64,000 bases of DNA from Flavobacterium sp. 9R (GTDB lineage: Bacteria; Bacteroidota; Bacteroidia; Flavobacteriales; Flavobacteriaceae), in the NCBI RefSeq assembly GCF_902506345.1, contig NZ_LR733413.1, forward strand, positions 2,726,617 to 2,790,616, given 5' to 3'. The notes beneath the pieces were generated by a model, which was not told the origin of the DNA, made no database searches, and saw nothing but the letters and a program-made list of their open reading frames with translations. Below, piece after piece: positions 16,874 through 26,021 of the stretch (position 1 is the stretch's first letter; the number at the start of each line of letters is the position of its first letter). Made by a program: the position numbers and the translations under genes.

Positions 16874-17383
16874 TTAACTGAATAAGGCTTTTAATTCTGT
16901 AGCATCATGAGGATTCATTTTTCCTGCGAGTACCAAACTTAATTGTTTTCTTCTCAAAGCGGCATCAAATCGTTGTTTCTCTAATTCTGTTTCTGGAATA
17001 ATTGGAGCAACTTCTACGGGTCTTCCAGTATCGTCAACGGCTACAAATGTGTAGATACCTTCATTTGCTTTATTGCGTTGGCCGGATTCTCGATCTTCAA
17101 TCCAAACATCTATATATATTTCCATTGAACTTTTGAATGATCTAGAGATTTTCGCTTCAACGGTAACTACGCTGCCAATAGGAACTGCTCTATTGAAGGC
17201 GACGTGATTTACAGAAGCTGTTACCACTATTCTTCTAGAATGTCGGCGTGCAGCAATACTGGCCGCGCGATCCATACGGGCTAATAATTCTCCACCAAAG
17301 AGGTTGTTTAGAGGATTTGTTTCGCTTGGTAAAACTAGGTCGGTTAAAATGGTTAGAGATTCTGATGGATGTTTTGGAATCAT
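16874..17383 (-). CDS. Acyl-CoA thioesterase (hotdog fold, YciA/BFIT type)
   Basis: This 169-residue protein has a single hotdog domain. The stretch NPLNNLFGGELLARMD carries the conserved Asn/Gly and acidic residues of the acyl-CoA hydrolase active site, and VNHVAFNRAVPIGSVVTVEA is the central helix and strand. It would release free fatty acid from acyl-CoA, with broad or unknown chain length. It is the last gene of a probable minus-strand run holB, doxX-like, thioesterase, with a gap of 26 bp to its neighbour. Confidence 0.9.
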   Translation of the reverse strand: MIPKHPSESLTILTDLVLPSETNPLNNLFGGELLARMDRAASIAARRHSRRIVVTASVNHVAFNRAVPIGSVVTVEAKISRSFKSSMEIYIDVWIEDRESGQRNKANEGIYTFVAVDDTGRPVEVAPIIPETELEKQRFDAALRRKQLSLVLAGKMNPHDATELKALFS

Positions 17384-17409
17384 ATAAGTAAAAATAAAAT
17401 TGTGTTGAA

Positions 17410-17793
17410 TTAATTAAGCCAGTATACGGCTATGACTGATGGGATGAAATAGATTACTATTGTTCTTGCTCCGTCATAATCTTTTGCTAAACGTTGGCCG
17501 AACAGTAACATTAATAGCGTAATACTAGAAAATAAGGCGCCGTAATATCCGTAAAGTTTTCCATTGGTTAAGTACAGTTCTATACTGCCAACGATACATA
17601 AAATTCCTGAAATCAATTCAAGGAATAATACGTGTGCAAGCGCTAATGGCACTTGATTTTTTAAAGCTGTTTTAGAGAAATGTTCTTTAAGCCAGCTAAC
17701 ATTATCTTTCCAATAAAATATTTTATCATATGCTGATTGGATGAAAGTAATGGCCAAAAAAACTAATAATAGAAGTGAGGCTGTATTGTGCAT
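17410..17793 (-). CDS. DoxX-like membrane protein
   Basis: The 127-residue protein has four hydrophobic segments (around residues 4-20, 50-70, 77-97 and 108-125) and the N-terminal pattern IQSAYDKIFYW typical of DoxX-like inner membrane proteins. The biochemical role of the family is unclear; some members are linked to sulfur or redox metabolism. It starts 5 bp after the holB stop, so the two are co-transcribed. Confidence 0.8.
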   Translation of the reverse strand: MHNTASLLLLVFLAITFIQSAYDKIFYWKDNVSWLKEHFSKTALKNQVPLALAHVLFLELISGILCIVGSIELYLTNGKLYGYYGALFSSITLLMLLFGQRLAKDYDGARTIVIYFIPSVIAVYWLN

Positions 17794-17798
17794 AATAG

Positions 17799-18947
17799 TT
17801 ATTTTTTATGAAATAATCGAGTTAATTGAATAGATACATCGGTTAAAATGATTTTTGCATTACCATTTCTTTCAATGTGATACAATGCATCTGAAAGTGT
17901 AGTGAAAATATCATTGATATTATTACTATGAATGAAAGGAGCGAAATTTTCTAATTTAAACTTTTCTACTTTAGGTTCAAAATAAACTAATTGTTGGGCT
18001 TGATAATTGAGTAGCAAAGCTTGTCTGAAAAATTCAATACAGTATTCTAAAAATTTTTTTTGTTTTTCCCTGCCTAGTTGCGCAATCTGTTCGCTCCATT
18101 GTATTAAATCTTGAATTGCAGCAGCATTCCCTTTTGCTTTAAAAGCGGCTCTAACCCAAACAACAAACCATTCCTCAAAAACCAAATCATCACCATCTTG
18201 ATGCAATAGATGCAAGGCTTTATTATAGTTTCCTTGTGCTTGATGTGCTAGATTTTGTGCTGATTTTTGATCTAATTTATGTTGATTTATTAATGTGTCC
18301 ATAATAACCTCTTCAGGAACGCCATTGAAATGAATGGCTTGACATCTAGAGCGAATAGTAGAAATTATTGCTTCTTCATTCTCAGTTATTAATAAAAAAA
18401 TTGTTTTCTCAGGTGGTTCTTCTAAAAGCTTTAATAATTTATTGGCTGCAGCAGTATTCATTTTATCTGCCATCCAAACTATCATTACTTTGTGTCCGCC
18501 TTCATACGATTTTAGAGCCAAAGATTTAAGAATTTCTTGAGCATCATCTACTCTAATTTCGCCTTGTTTGTTTTGTACGCCTAAAAAAGAATACCAGTCC
18601 AAAAGATTGCCGTATGGATTTTTAGTAACAAATTCTCTCCATTCTGTTATGAAATCAATACTTTTGGGCTTGCTTTTAACCTCTTCGGTACTTACTGTTG
18701 GATATATGAAATGAAGATCTGGATGGGCTAAATTTTGAAATTTCAAATTACAACTTTCATTTCCGTTTGTATTCTCACCATTTGTATTGGAACACAAAAT
18801 ATATTGTGCATAGGCAATTGCTATTGATAAAGTACCGCATCCTTCAGGCCCTATAAATAATTGAGCATGAGGAATTCTGCCGGTGTCTGCACTTTTGATC
18901 AAATGTGCTTTAATGGGTTGCTGTCCTAGTATAGATGAAAATTGCAT
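17799..18947 (-). CDS. holB: DNA polymerase III subunit delta'
   Basis: This 382-residue clamp-loader subunit begins FSSILGQQPIKAHLIKSADTGRIPHAQLF, the usual RuvB/DnaX-like N-terminus. The Walker A site is degenerate (GPEGCGTLS, no lysine), as expected for delta', which does not hydrolyse ATP. The block KVMIVWMADKMNTAAANKLLKLLEEPPEKTIFLL and the SRC motif (IRSRCQAIHF) are clamp-loader hallmarks. It helps open and load the beta clamp. A promoter-like TATCTTTG lies 4 nt before the ATG. Confidence 0.9.
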   Translation of the reverse strand: MQFSSILGQQPIKAHLIKSADTGRIPHAQLFIGPEGCGTLSIAIAYAQYILCSNTNGENTNGNESCNLKFQNLAHPDLHFIYPTVSTEEVKSKPKSIDFITEWREFVTKNPYGNLLDWYSFLGVQNKQGEIRVDDAQEILKSLALKSYEGGHKVMIVWMADKMNTAAANKLLKLLEEPPEKTIFLLITENEEAIISTIRSRCQAIHFNGVPEEVIMDTLINQHKLDQKSAQNLAHQAQGNYNKALHLLHQDGDDLVFEEWFVVWVRAAFKAKGNAAAIQDLIQWSEQIAQLGREKQKKFLEYCIEFFRQALLLNYQAQQLVYFEPKVEKFKLENFAPFIHSNNINDIFTTLSDALYHIERNGNAKIILTDVSIQLTRLFHKK

Positions 18948-18951
18948 AAAG

Positions 18952-18959
18952 CAAAGATA
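18952..18959 (-). promoter_or_regulatory. -7 box almost touching the holB start codon
   Basis: On the minus strand TATCTTTG is followed by CTTT and then ATG. With transcription starting a few bases after the box, the mRNA would be leaderless or nearly so. Confidence 0.55.
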
Positions 18960-19300
18960 ATAGAAATTGATAGAGACCGAAATTTTATATAGTAATCTTT
19001 AAATAGAATCGAATTGGACTTGTAAATCAGCTTTTTATATTTGTAAATATTTACTGTTATTAACATTTTTAAGATGTTAAAATTTAAGTATTTTTAAGCA
19101 ACAATCTTATTAAATCTTATTATGTGTATTACGTACAAACACCTGTTAATTAAGGTCTTAAAGTTCTTTTTTATCGATGAAATACACGTTTTTTTTCAAT
19201 CTGTACTATTTTTTATTCATAAAATTATCGTAAAAAGTTGTGAGTTAAGTTAATTTCGTTATTTTTGTTATTAACATTTTAATTAACAAAAAAGAAAGAC
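18960..19300. other. Divergent intergenic region before the spr operon
   Basis: This very AT-rich gap lies between holB (minus) and the first spr-operon gene (plus). It holds the holB box at its left edge and a good plus-strand promoter at 19238-19267. There is no coding frame and no strong hairpin. Confidence 0.65.
19238..19267 (+). promoter_or_regulatory. Promoter of the spr operon
   Basis: TTG at 19238-19240 and TATTTTTG at 19260-19267 are separated by 19 nt, matching the Flavobacteriia housekeeping promoter (TTG, 17-23 nt, TAnnTTTG). The first ATG follows 33 nt later. This is one of the two best promoter matches in the window. Confidence 0.75.
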
Positions 19301-19741
19301 ATGAAAGGGAAAATTATTTTTTTTGGATTAGTATTATTTTTTGTGGTAGGTTTTGCATCAGCTCAAACTAAAATACCACAAAGTATTATTAGTAGAACAG
19401 CTCTAGTTAAGAAGTATCACACAAAACCAGAGTTGGAAAATTTGCAAAAAGGGCCTCTTTTAGAGTTGTACATTGAAAGAATTAAAGTTTTGGTAAAAAC
19501 TTTACCCTACATAGCTTTAGTAACTAAGCCAGGAGTTACATTAACTGATTTAGGGATTCCTGATGATGCTACCAATAGTAAAGCATTAACTGCACAGGCA
19601 GACAGTATGAGTTCTTTCTTGGATGTTACAGTTGAATTCCAAAGAAAAATGGTTCCTTATGCAGATAAAGGAAATTTAATTTCTGCCATTTTGTTTTATG
19701 AAGAAACTTTAAAATCATTGAATACTCTAGGTGAAAACTAG
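19301..19741 (+). CDS. Secreted protein of unknown function, first gene of the spr operon
   Basis: The 146-residue protein has a clear signal peptide (FFGLVLFFVVGFASA). The mature part is mostly helical, with YIERIKVLVKTLPYIAL and a conserved-looking GVTLTDLGIPDDATNSK. No family was recognised. Its position directly behind the best promoter and ahead of sprC, sprD, sprB and sprF corresponds to the small genes reported upstream of sprC in the Flavobacterium johnsoniae sprB operon, where several such genes are co-transcribed. A role in gliding is inferred from that position only. Confidence 0.8.
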   Translation: MKGKIIFFGLVLFFVVGFASAQTKIPQSIISRTALVKKYHTKPELENLQKGPLLELYIERIKVLVKTLPYIALVTKPGVTLTDLGIPDDATNSKALTAQADSMSSFLDVTVEFQRKMVPYADKGNLISAILFYEETLKSLNTLGEN

Positions 19742-19840
19742 AAGTGTTCAAAGAGCACAGATTTATTTCATTTAGACAATGTTTTAAATTTGTGTCACTT
19801 AATAGGAGTGAAAAAAATATCCACCCTAAATCTTAACCTT

Positions 19841-21133
19841 ATGAAAAAAAGTATTCAATTTTTATCTTTGTTGCTATTAGTTTTTTGTGGTGCTAAGGCA
19901 CAACAAGAAAAAGGTATCATAGGTTCTACAAATTGGTTGAGCAATTGGACTGAGTTCAAGCCCGCAAAAGTAGATTATGGAGAGCCAAATCAAATCTTAG
20001 CTGGAAATATTTCTACCAACACCAAGTTGTTAAAAAGAAATGTTTATCTTTTACAAGGTGCAGTGTATGTAGATAACAATGCGGTCTTGACAATCGAGCC
20101 AGGTACGGTGATTATTGGTGATTTTCAGTCAGGTGCAGCATTAGTAATTACTAAAGGGGCATCAATCAATGCTGAAGGTCTAGAAACTGATCCTATTGTT
20201 TTTACTTCTAATCGCAGTGTTAAAAAGGCTGGTGATTGGGGAGGTATAGTAATTTTAGGGGATGCTCCAATCAATAAATTTGGTGGCGTAGCTTCAGTCA
20301 ATTACGATTTAGATAATGCTCTGACGGTTTACGGTGGTGACAATCCTGCTGCTTCATCTGGAATTTTGCGTTACGTACGTATTGAGTATGCAGGTAAAAA
20401 AGTACGAGGAAGCGGTAACTTTAATGGGTTGTTTTTAGGAGGTGTTGGAAACAAAACTGTCATTGAAAATGTAATGGTCAGTTTTTCTGCAGGTGATTCC
20501 TTTGAAGTATATGGTGGAGATGTAGTAATGAATAAAATGGTTTCATTGAAAGCCAACGGAATTGACTACAAATTCAATTATGGTGTTCAATGTAAAATAG
20601 ATAATTCATTGGCAATTCGTTCTTCTTATATTTCTAGCAATACTTCTGCCTCAAGATGTTTTGACCTAGCTTCTTATGAACAAAAAAGTGAAGTTGATTT
20701 TAATAAAAAACAAACAAATGTAGTGGCTACAAATCTTACATTCGTTAATGATAGTGAAGATTTAGCAGCTGATATGCAAAATGGTTTAATTAAAGATGCA
20801 GTACGTGTAGCCGAAAACACCTTTTTAGAATTGAAGAAAAGTGTCATTTCAGGTTTCAATCCTGCGGTAGTTTTGGATGCAAAAATGGAAGTTACTGCAC
20901 CAAACTTGAAAAAAATTAAATTAGAACAATTGTACATTAACTTCTGTAAAGGAAATATTTTCACCGAATTTAATCCTGAAAATGAAGAATTAGAGAATTG
21001 GTATGGTAATAGTGCTTTCTTTAATGTATATGATAAAAAGCATAATGCTGAGGCATTTATTGATTTCTCAAATGAGAAAAGACCTGATTTCAGATTAAGA
21101 ATTTCAAAAATAACAGCTTCAAATAACAACTAG
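19841..21133 (+). CDS. Exported beta-helix-like protein upstream of sprC
   Basis: The start is set at the ATG at 19841 (MKKSIQFLSLLLLVFCGAKAQ is a clean signal peptide); an upstream in-frame ATG at 19790 would precede it with 17 unlikely residues. The 430-residue product shows short hydrophobic strands and turns (LTIEPGTVIIGDFQSGAALV, GDWGGIVILGDAPINKFGG, LRYVRIEYAGKKVRGSGNFN) typical of right-handed parallel beta-helices seen in Bacteroidota surface proteins. No catalytic residues were identified and no T9SS C-terminal domain was evident. It is probably periplasmic or on the surface and acts with the spr proteins. A terminator-like hairpin follows. Confidence 0.78.
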   Translation: MKKSIQFLSLLLLVFCGAKAQQEKGIIGSTNWLSNWTEFKPAKVDYGEPNQILAGNISTNTKLLKRNVYLLQGAVYVDNNAVLTIEPGTVIIGDFQSGAALVITKGASINAEGLETDPIVFTSNRSVKKAGDWGGIVILGDAPINKFGGVASVNYDLDNALTVYGGDNPAASSGILRYVRIEYAGKKVRGSGNFNGLFLGGVGNKTVIENVMVSFSAGDSFEVYGGDVVMNKMVSLKANGIDYKFNYGVQCKIDNSLAIRSSYISSNTSASRCFDLASYEQKSEVDFNKKQTNVVATNLTFVNDSEDLAADMQNGLIKDAVRVAENTFLELKKSVISGFNPAVVLDAKMEVTAPNLKKIKLEQLYINFCKGNIFTEFNPENEELENWYGNSAFFNVYDKKHNAEAFIDFSNEKRPDFRLRISKITASNNN

Positions 21134-21152
21134 ATTGTTTTTAAAAATAATG

Positions 21153-21198
21153 ACTTTGGTTGCCCCCCAACAACCGAAGTTTTTATTTTTTTTTATTT
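21153..21198 (+). terminator. Intrinsic terminator or attenuator inside the spr operon
   Basis: ACTTTGGTTG (21153-21162) pairs with CAACCGAAGT (21171-21180) with one G.U, around the loop CCCCCCAA, and is followed by a long T-rich tract. It lies between the beta-helix gene and sprC, both on the plus strand, so it should lower but perhaps not abolish transcription into sprC, sprD, sprB and sprF. Confidence 0.82.
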
Positions 21199-21229
21199 AA
21201 AAACCTTGTAAAAACCCCCAGATTTAAGC

Positions 21230-22720
21230 ATGAAAAGGTACAATAAGGTCTTTTTTTTGGTACAATTTTTTTTTTATTTAGTAATAGGTTCAACCCCATT
21301 TTTAAATAAACTTCAGGCACAAATAGTAATCGGAAAACCTACTTTCCCATTCACTCAGATTTGTGCAAATCCATCATTCAATACTTTTGATGTTAACTTT
21401 AGTTTCACGCCAACTAGCGGAATTAATGCGTCCAATCAATTTATTGTGGAGATGTCTGATGGTAGTGGAAGTTTTGCTACCCCTACAGTAGTCCATACTT
21501 CTGTGGCGGGAGCTATAACGACTTCGCCTGCCAAAATTACTTTTTCAGTTCCAGTTACGACTAGTGGAGAAGCTTACAGATTGCGTATTCGTAGTACTTC
21601 ACCAGCAGCGACCAGTCAGCTTTCAAATCCTTTTCCAGCTTACTACAAGCCACAGGACAGTCAATTTACCATCAACAACAGTATCTCTAACGTGGTATTT
21701 TGTTCTGGAGGTTCGTATGTACTTTCGATTGATAATCCGGGAACAGGAACCAATGATTCTCCTTTAAAATACCCAGGACTTACCTTTAATTGGTTTAGAG
21801 ACAATGGACCAACTGTGGTGCCAACCAAAGTGGCTTCTGCAACAGGAGGCACTTATACAGTAACCACTCCCGGAGTTTATTATGCAGAGACCAATTATGG
21901 AACGTGTACTTCTGACTCCTATTCCAATCGTGTTACCGTAACTTCAGCTAGTTCTGGAGCAACAGCAATTATTACCTCTAGTTTGGGTAATCCTTTTTGT
22001 ACTAGTCAAGGCCCAACAGTTTTGTCGGTTACCAAAGGGAATACTTATCAATGGTATAAGGACAATATTGCTATTGCCAATGCAACTAATCAAACCTATT
22101 CAGTGACAACTCCTGGACAATATAGTGTAAAAGTTAGCTTTGGAAGTTGTGATGCGAATGCAAGTATAGATTTGCAAGAAATCACGTTTTCAAGTAGTTT
22201 AAATGTCAATGCTACTAATGCAATCGTACCAGGCGAAAATCTTGATGTTATTGTTACAACTGCTGCTGTTAATCCAACTTATCAATGGTTTTTTAATGGA
22301 GCACAAATTCCTAATGTTGCTACGAACACCTATACTGTTACCACAAAAGGGAGTTATAAAGTCGCGATTACTCAACCAGGAAGTTGTACTGTAACGAAAG
22401 AGTTGGCTTTTGAAGTAACCTATACTACAGATCCTAATCCATTTCCAGATGTACCTAATATTCCAAATATCATTAGTCCGAATGGAGATTTTATAAACGA
22501 TACTTGGATTTTACCTTTAGACTATGTGAGTGGAACAGATACCGAGGTAATGATAGTAAGTGCCTTAGGAGAAGTTGTTTTGCAAACCAAAGATTATCAA
22601 AATGATTGGCCTACAATCACCAGCCCTATTGATTTTAAAAACGTGAATCCCATTTATTATTATATTATCACAACACCAGATAAAAAGGTAAAAAAAGGAT
22701 CAATAACTGTGATAAAATAA
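21230..22720 (+). CDS. sprC: Gliding motility protein SprC (type B T9SS domain)
   Basis: The 496-residue protein has an N-terminal signal (to about LQAQ, residue 30) and Ig-like repeats with TYQWYKDN, TYQWFFNG and TYTVTTKGSYKV motifs. The C-terminal domain contains IPNIISPNGDFINDTW, the signature of the gliding-motility/CHU_C (type B) sorting domain used for T9SS export. It starts 96 nt after the previous stop, past a terminator-like hairpin, and is followed after 1 nt by sprD, so these two are translationally tight. SprC and SprD in F. johnsoniae support SprB function and gliding on agar. The name is based on domain layout and gene order. Confidence 0.82.
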   Translation: MKRYNKVFFLVQFFFYLVIGSTPFLNKLQAQIVIGKPTFPFTQICANPSFNTFDVNFSFTPTSGINASNQFIVEMSDGSGSFATPTVVHTSVAGAITTSPAKITFSVPVTTSGEAYRLRIRSTSPAATSQLSNPFPAYYKPQDSQFTINNSISNVVFCSGGSYVLSIDNPGTGTNDSPLKYPGLTFNWFRDNGPTVVPTKVASATGGTYTVTTPGVYYAETNYGTCTSDSYSNRVTVTSASSGATAIITSSLGNPFCTSQGPTVLSVTKGNTYQWYKDNIAIANATNQTYSVTTPGQYSVKVSFGSCDANASIDLQEITFSSSLNVNATNAIVPGENLDVIVTTAAVNPTYQWFFNGAQIPNVATNTYTVTTKGSYKVAITQPGSCTVTKELAFEVTYTTDPNPFPDVPNIPNIISPNGDFINDTWILPLDYVSGTDTEVMIVSALGEVVLQTKDYQNDWPTITSPIDFKNVNPIYYYIITTPDKKVKKGSITVIK

Positions 22721-22721
22721 T

Positions 22722-25700
22722 ATGAAGAAAATTTTACTATTCATTGCTTTTTTTTATGGTATACACCACGAACTCTATGCTCAAGCTGTACAAGCTGAGG
22801 ATGGGGTTGTTTCGTTTACACTACCTATTCGTACTTCTTTAAAGTACAATCGTTTTGTAGTAAACCCTACTTTTAGTTTTGTACGTGAACAAAGTACTAT
22901 CGCTAGTATATTTAGTAAAAGACAGTGGGTACAATTTGATAATGCTCCCACTACTTATTTTGCTAGTTATTCAGGCCGATTTTTAGAAAATGAAGGTATA
23001 GGTTTGGGTGTTTTTAAGCAAAATTACGGTGTGCTTACTACTTTTGGTGCTTTGGCAAACTTTGCTCATAATGTAGTTTTAGAACAAGATAGCAATCTGA
23101 CTTTTGGACTTAATTTAAGTGCTTATAAAAGCGGATTAGATGCTGGAAAAGTTATTGCAAATGGTGTAGCGGATCCTTCTTTAAACAATATTCCTTCCAA
23201 TTTTCTTTTGACTGTTAGTCCTGGTATTAACTATGGTACTACTTTTTTTGATTTTGGTCTAGCTTTAAATAATATTGTAAGTTATAATTTTAGTACCTCT
23301 AATATGCTTCAGGATGATCCTGAAAAAGCGGTTCAAGCACATATTATGTACACAGGTTATTTGGACACTTATGGCTTTTTTGATAAAAGTAAATTTTCAA
23401 CTTTAGTTCGATCTGAATTTAAAAAAGACAAAACGGTTCTTTCTGGATTAGCCATGTTTTCCATTCCGATGGGTGTTTGGGCACAGGCAGGCTATAATAC
23501 ATTATATGGCATTTCTGCAGGTATAGGTATGAACATTACTTCAAGTATATCTATTGAATATAATTTTGAGAAAGGAATGGGAGGTTTTGATGCCTTTGGT
23601 TCTTCACATGACATTGTTTTAGCATATAAGTTCAAAAACAAAACATATTATTATGGAGATGATGAGGAAGAAGGCGCTTTAATTAAACCAAGTGAAGCAC
23701 CTTCTAAACCTTCTACTATTCAGCCTAAACAAAGTACATTATTATCCCCTGTGGATAAAGCTAATTTAGAAGCAGCAAGAAAAGAAGCTCAAGCAGCTAG
23801 AGAACAAATGCGTTTGGCTAAATTAAAAGAAATAGCTGATGCTAAAGCGAAAGCAGAGGCTGATGCCAAAGCGAAATTAACTGCAGATGCTAAAGCCAAA
23901 GCAGATGCTGAAGCCCAACAAAAAGCAGCTCTTGAAAAAGAGCGATTGAACAAAGAACGATTAGCGTCAGAGGCGAAAGCCAAAGCTGATGCTGAAGCAA
24001 AAGCTAAAGCAGCCGTACCAACAGCAGCACAAAAAGCAGCAGCAGAGAAAGCTCGTTTAGCTAAACTTGCAGCAGATGCAAAAGTAAAAGCAGATGCTGA
24101 AGCACAACAGAAATCAGCTGAATTAGAGCGTCAACGTCAGGCTAAATTAGCAGCTGATGCGAAAGCTAAAGCGGATGCAGAAGCAGCACAAAAAGCAGCA
24201 GCAGAGAAAGCTCGTTTAGCGAAATTAGCTGCGGATGCAAAAGTAAAAGCCGACGCAGAAGCACAGCAAAAAGCAGCAGCCGATGCGAAAGCTAAAGCGG
24301 ATGCTGAGGCAGAACGTTTACGTCAAGAGAAACTAGCTGCAGATGCTAAAGCTAAAGCAGATGCTGAAGCCGCACAAAAAGCAGCAGCCGATGCGAAAGC
24401 GAAAGCCGATGCTGAAGCAGAGCGTTTACGTCAAGAGAAATTAGCTGCAGATGCTAAAGCTAAAGCAGATGCAGAAGCACAACAAAAAGCAGCAGCCGAT
24501 GCGAAAGCTAAAGCGGATGCTGAAGCAGAACGTTTGCGTCAAGAGAAATTAGCTGCGGATGCAAAAGCGAAAGCAGATGCAGAAGCTCAGCAAAAAGCAG
24601 CAGCTGATGCGAAAGCTAAAGCTAAAGCTGATGCTGAAGCAGAACGTTTGCGTCAAGAGAAATTAGCTGCGGATGCAAAAGCGAAAGCAGACGCTGAAGC
24701 ACAACAAAAAGCAGTAGCCGATGCGAAAGCTAAAGCGGATGCTGAGGCAGAACGTTTGCGTCAAGAGAAATTAGCAGCCGATGCGAAAGCTAAAGCAGAC
24801 GCTGAAGCTGCACAAAAAGCAGCAGCCGATGCAAAAGCCAAAGCAGATGCAGAAGCCGCACAAAAAGCAGCAGCTGATGCGAAAGCCAAAGCAGATGCAG
24901 AAGCAGAACGTTTGCGTCAAGAGAAACTAGCAGCAGATGCTAAAGCCAAAGCAGAAGCAGAAGCCGCACAAAAAGCAGCAGCTGAAGCTAAAGCCAAAGC
25001 GGATGCTGAGACAGAACGTTTACGTCTAGCGAAATTAGCAGCGGATGCTAAAGCTATAGCGGATGCAGAAGCAGAGAAAATACGTTTGGCTAAATTAGCG
25101 GCAGCGGCTCCTTTAGTTAAAGATGAAAGTGCCAAAGCAATAGATAATTTAGCGAAACAAGCTGAGGAATCTAGCAAAATGCAACAATCGTTAATCGCAC
25201 AGTTGGATCAAAAAGTAGCCAATAAAGCGAAAGAGTTGCGAGACATGAAAGAGGAAAATGATTTGAGTGAGCAAGGAATTGTGAGAGAGCCACAAGAAAT
25301 TAAGAGCACCTCTAACGATAATGCAGCTATCGAATCGTTGAAATCTCAAATCGCGGCCTTGAACAAAATGCAAGAGGATAACATCGCAAAAATCAAGAAC
25401 TTGTTTGATGATCGTATCAAAAAAGGAGCTAGCGCAACGGATGCTTTGAGTGTAAGTTACTTAAAATCGATTGATCAATTAAAAGCGGAACAAGCAGCTA
25501 GTGTTCAAAGCAATAGCAAATTGGTTCAAACTTTAGAGAATATTAAAGTAGCAGTTGAGATTGAGAAAAAACGTAGAATCAAACGTGCGAATTCGTTGAA
25601 TGATACCGATCGATTGGCGCAAGATCAAGCTACTTTGAAACGTATTAAAGAAACCACCAAAGTAAGTGCAACACCACTTAAAGAAAGTGATTTTGATTTT

Positions 25701-25988
25701 GGTGAAGAGCAATCGAACATGCAAATTATGAAGCGTGTATCGAATACACCAAGTGGCTATTACATGATTATGGCGGTACATAAAGATATTGCTAAACGTG
25801 ACGCCTTCTTAACGAAAGCCGTTGCTTCAGGAATGAAAAATGTGGCTTTCTATTATGACGCCAACACTAGTAGTTATTATATCTACAGTACAATGTTCGA
25901 TAATTTGCAAGAAGCACAGCAAGAAATGAAAACAAAAGCAAGTAATCCATCTACTAGTAAAATGGTAATTGTAAAAGTGGAAAACTAA
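22722..25988 (+). CDS. sprD: Gliding motility protein SprD (PorP/SprF-like barrel, Ala/Lys-rich rod, SPOR-like end)
   Basis: The 1,088-residue protein has three parts. Residues 1-20 are a signal peptide and about 20-310 resemble the PorP/SprF outer-membrane family (GLGVFKQNYG, AGYNTLYGISAGIGMNITSS). Residues 350-800 are a rod of KAKADAEA-type sequence with a 36-residue unit repeated about seven times, reminiscent of TolA. The last 85 residues (from SGYYMIMAVHKD to the end) resemble a SPOR or related ferredoxin-like domain. A barrel linked to a long periplasm-spanning rod that could contact peptidoglycan would anchor the adhesin machinery. The gene follows sprC after one base and precedes sprB. 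Confidence 0.83.
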   Translation: MKKILLFIAFFYGIHHELYAQAVQAEDGVVSFTLPIRTSLKYNRFVVNPTFSFVREQSTIASIFSKRQWVQFDNAPTTYFASYSGRFLENEGIGLGVFKQNYGVLTTFGALANFAHNVVLEQDSNLTFGLNLSAYKSGLDAGKVIANGVADPSLNNIPSNFLLTVSPGINYGTTFFDFGLALNNIVSYNFSTSNMLQDDPEKAVQAHIMYTGYLDTYGFFDKSKFSTLVRSEFKKDKTVLSGLAMFSIPMGVWAQAGYNTLYGISAGIGMNITSSISIEYNFEKGMGGFDAFGSSHDIVLAYKFKNKTYYYGDDEEEGALIKPSEAPSKPSTIQPKQSTLLSPVDKANLEAARKEAQAAREQMRLAKLKEIADAKAKAEADAKAKLTADAKAKADAEAQQKAALEKERLNKERLASEAKAKADAEAKAKAAVPTAAQKAAAEKARLAKLAADAKVKADAEAQQKSAELERQRQAKLAADAKAKADAEAAQKAAAEKARLAKLAADAKVKADAEAQQKAAADAKAKADAEAERLRQEKLAADAKAKADAEAAQKAAADAKAKADAEAERLRQEKLAADAKAKADAEAQQKAAADAKAKADAEAERLRQEKLAADAKAKADAEAQQKAAADAKAKAKADAEAERLRQEKLAADAKAKADAEAQQKAVADAKAKADAEAERLRQEKLAADAKAKADAEAAQKAAADAKAKADAEAAQKAAADAKAKADAEAERLRQEKLAADAKAKAEAEAAQKAAAEAKAKADAETERLRLAKLAADAKAIADAEAEKIRLAKLAAAAPLVKDESAKAIDNLAKQAEESSKMQQSLIAQLDQKVANKAKELRDMKEENDLSEQGIVREPQEIKSTSNDNAAIESLKSQIAALNKMQEDNIAKIKNLFDDRIKKGASATDALSVSYLKSIDQLKAEQAASVQSNSKLVQTLENIKVAVEIEKKRRIKRANSLNDTDRLAQDQATLKRIKETTKVSATPLKESDFDFGEEQSNMQIMKRVSNTPSGYYMIMAVHKDIAKRDAFLTKAVASGMKNVAFYYDANTSSYYIYSTMFDNLQEAQQEMKTKASNPSTSKMVIVKVEN
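24228..25090 (+). repeat. Tandem ~108-bp repeats encoding the SprD rod
   Basis: The unit AADAKAKADAEAQQKAAADA plus AKAKADAEAERLRQEKL recurs about seven times, with small changes (AAQK versus QQK). One unit has two extra residues (KAKAKAD near 24610). DNA identity between units is high, for example 'gaacgtttgcgtcaagagaa' recurs. Such an array can change length by recombination. Confidence 0.85.
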
Positions 25989-26021
25989 TGCTAAGAGGAA
26001 TTAAAAACGGGAAAGTTGTTA

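Noticed and set aside
23789..25177. Minus-strand open frames inside sprD
   Set aside because: They mirror the Ala/Lys repeats, have Ala/Leu/Ser-rich artefact translations and no start context; shadows of the plus-strand gene.
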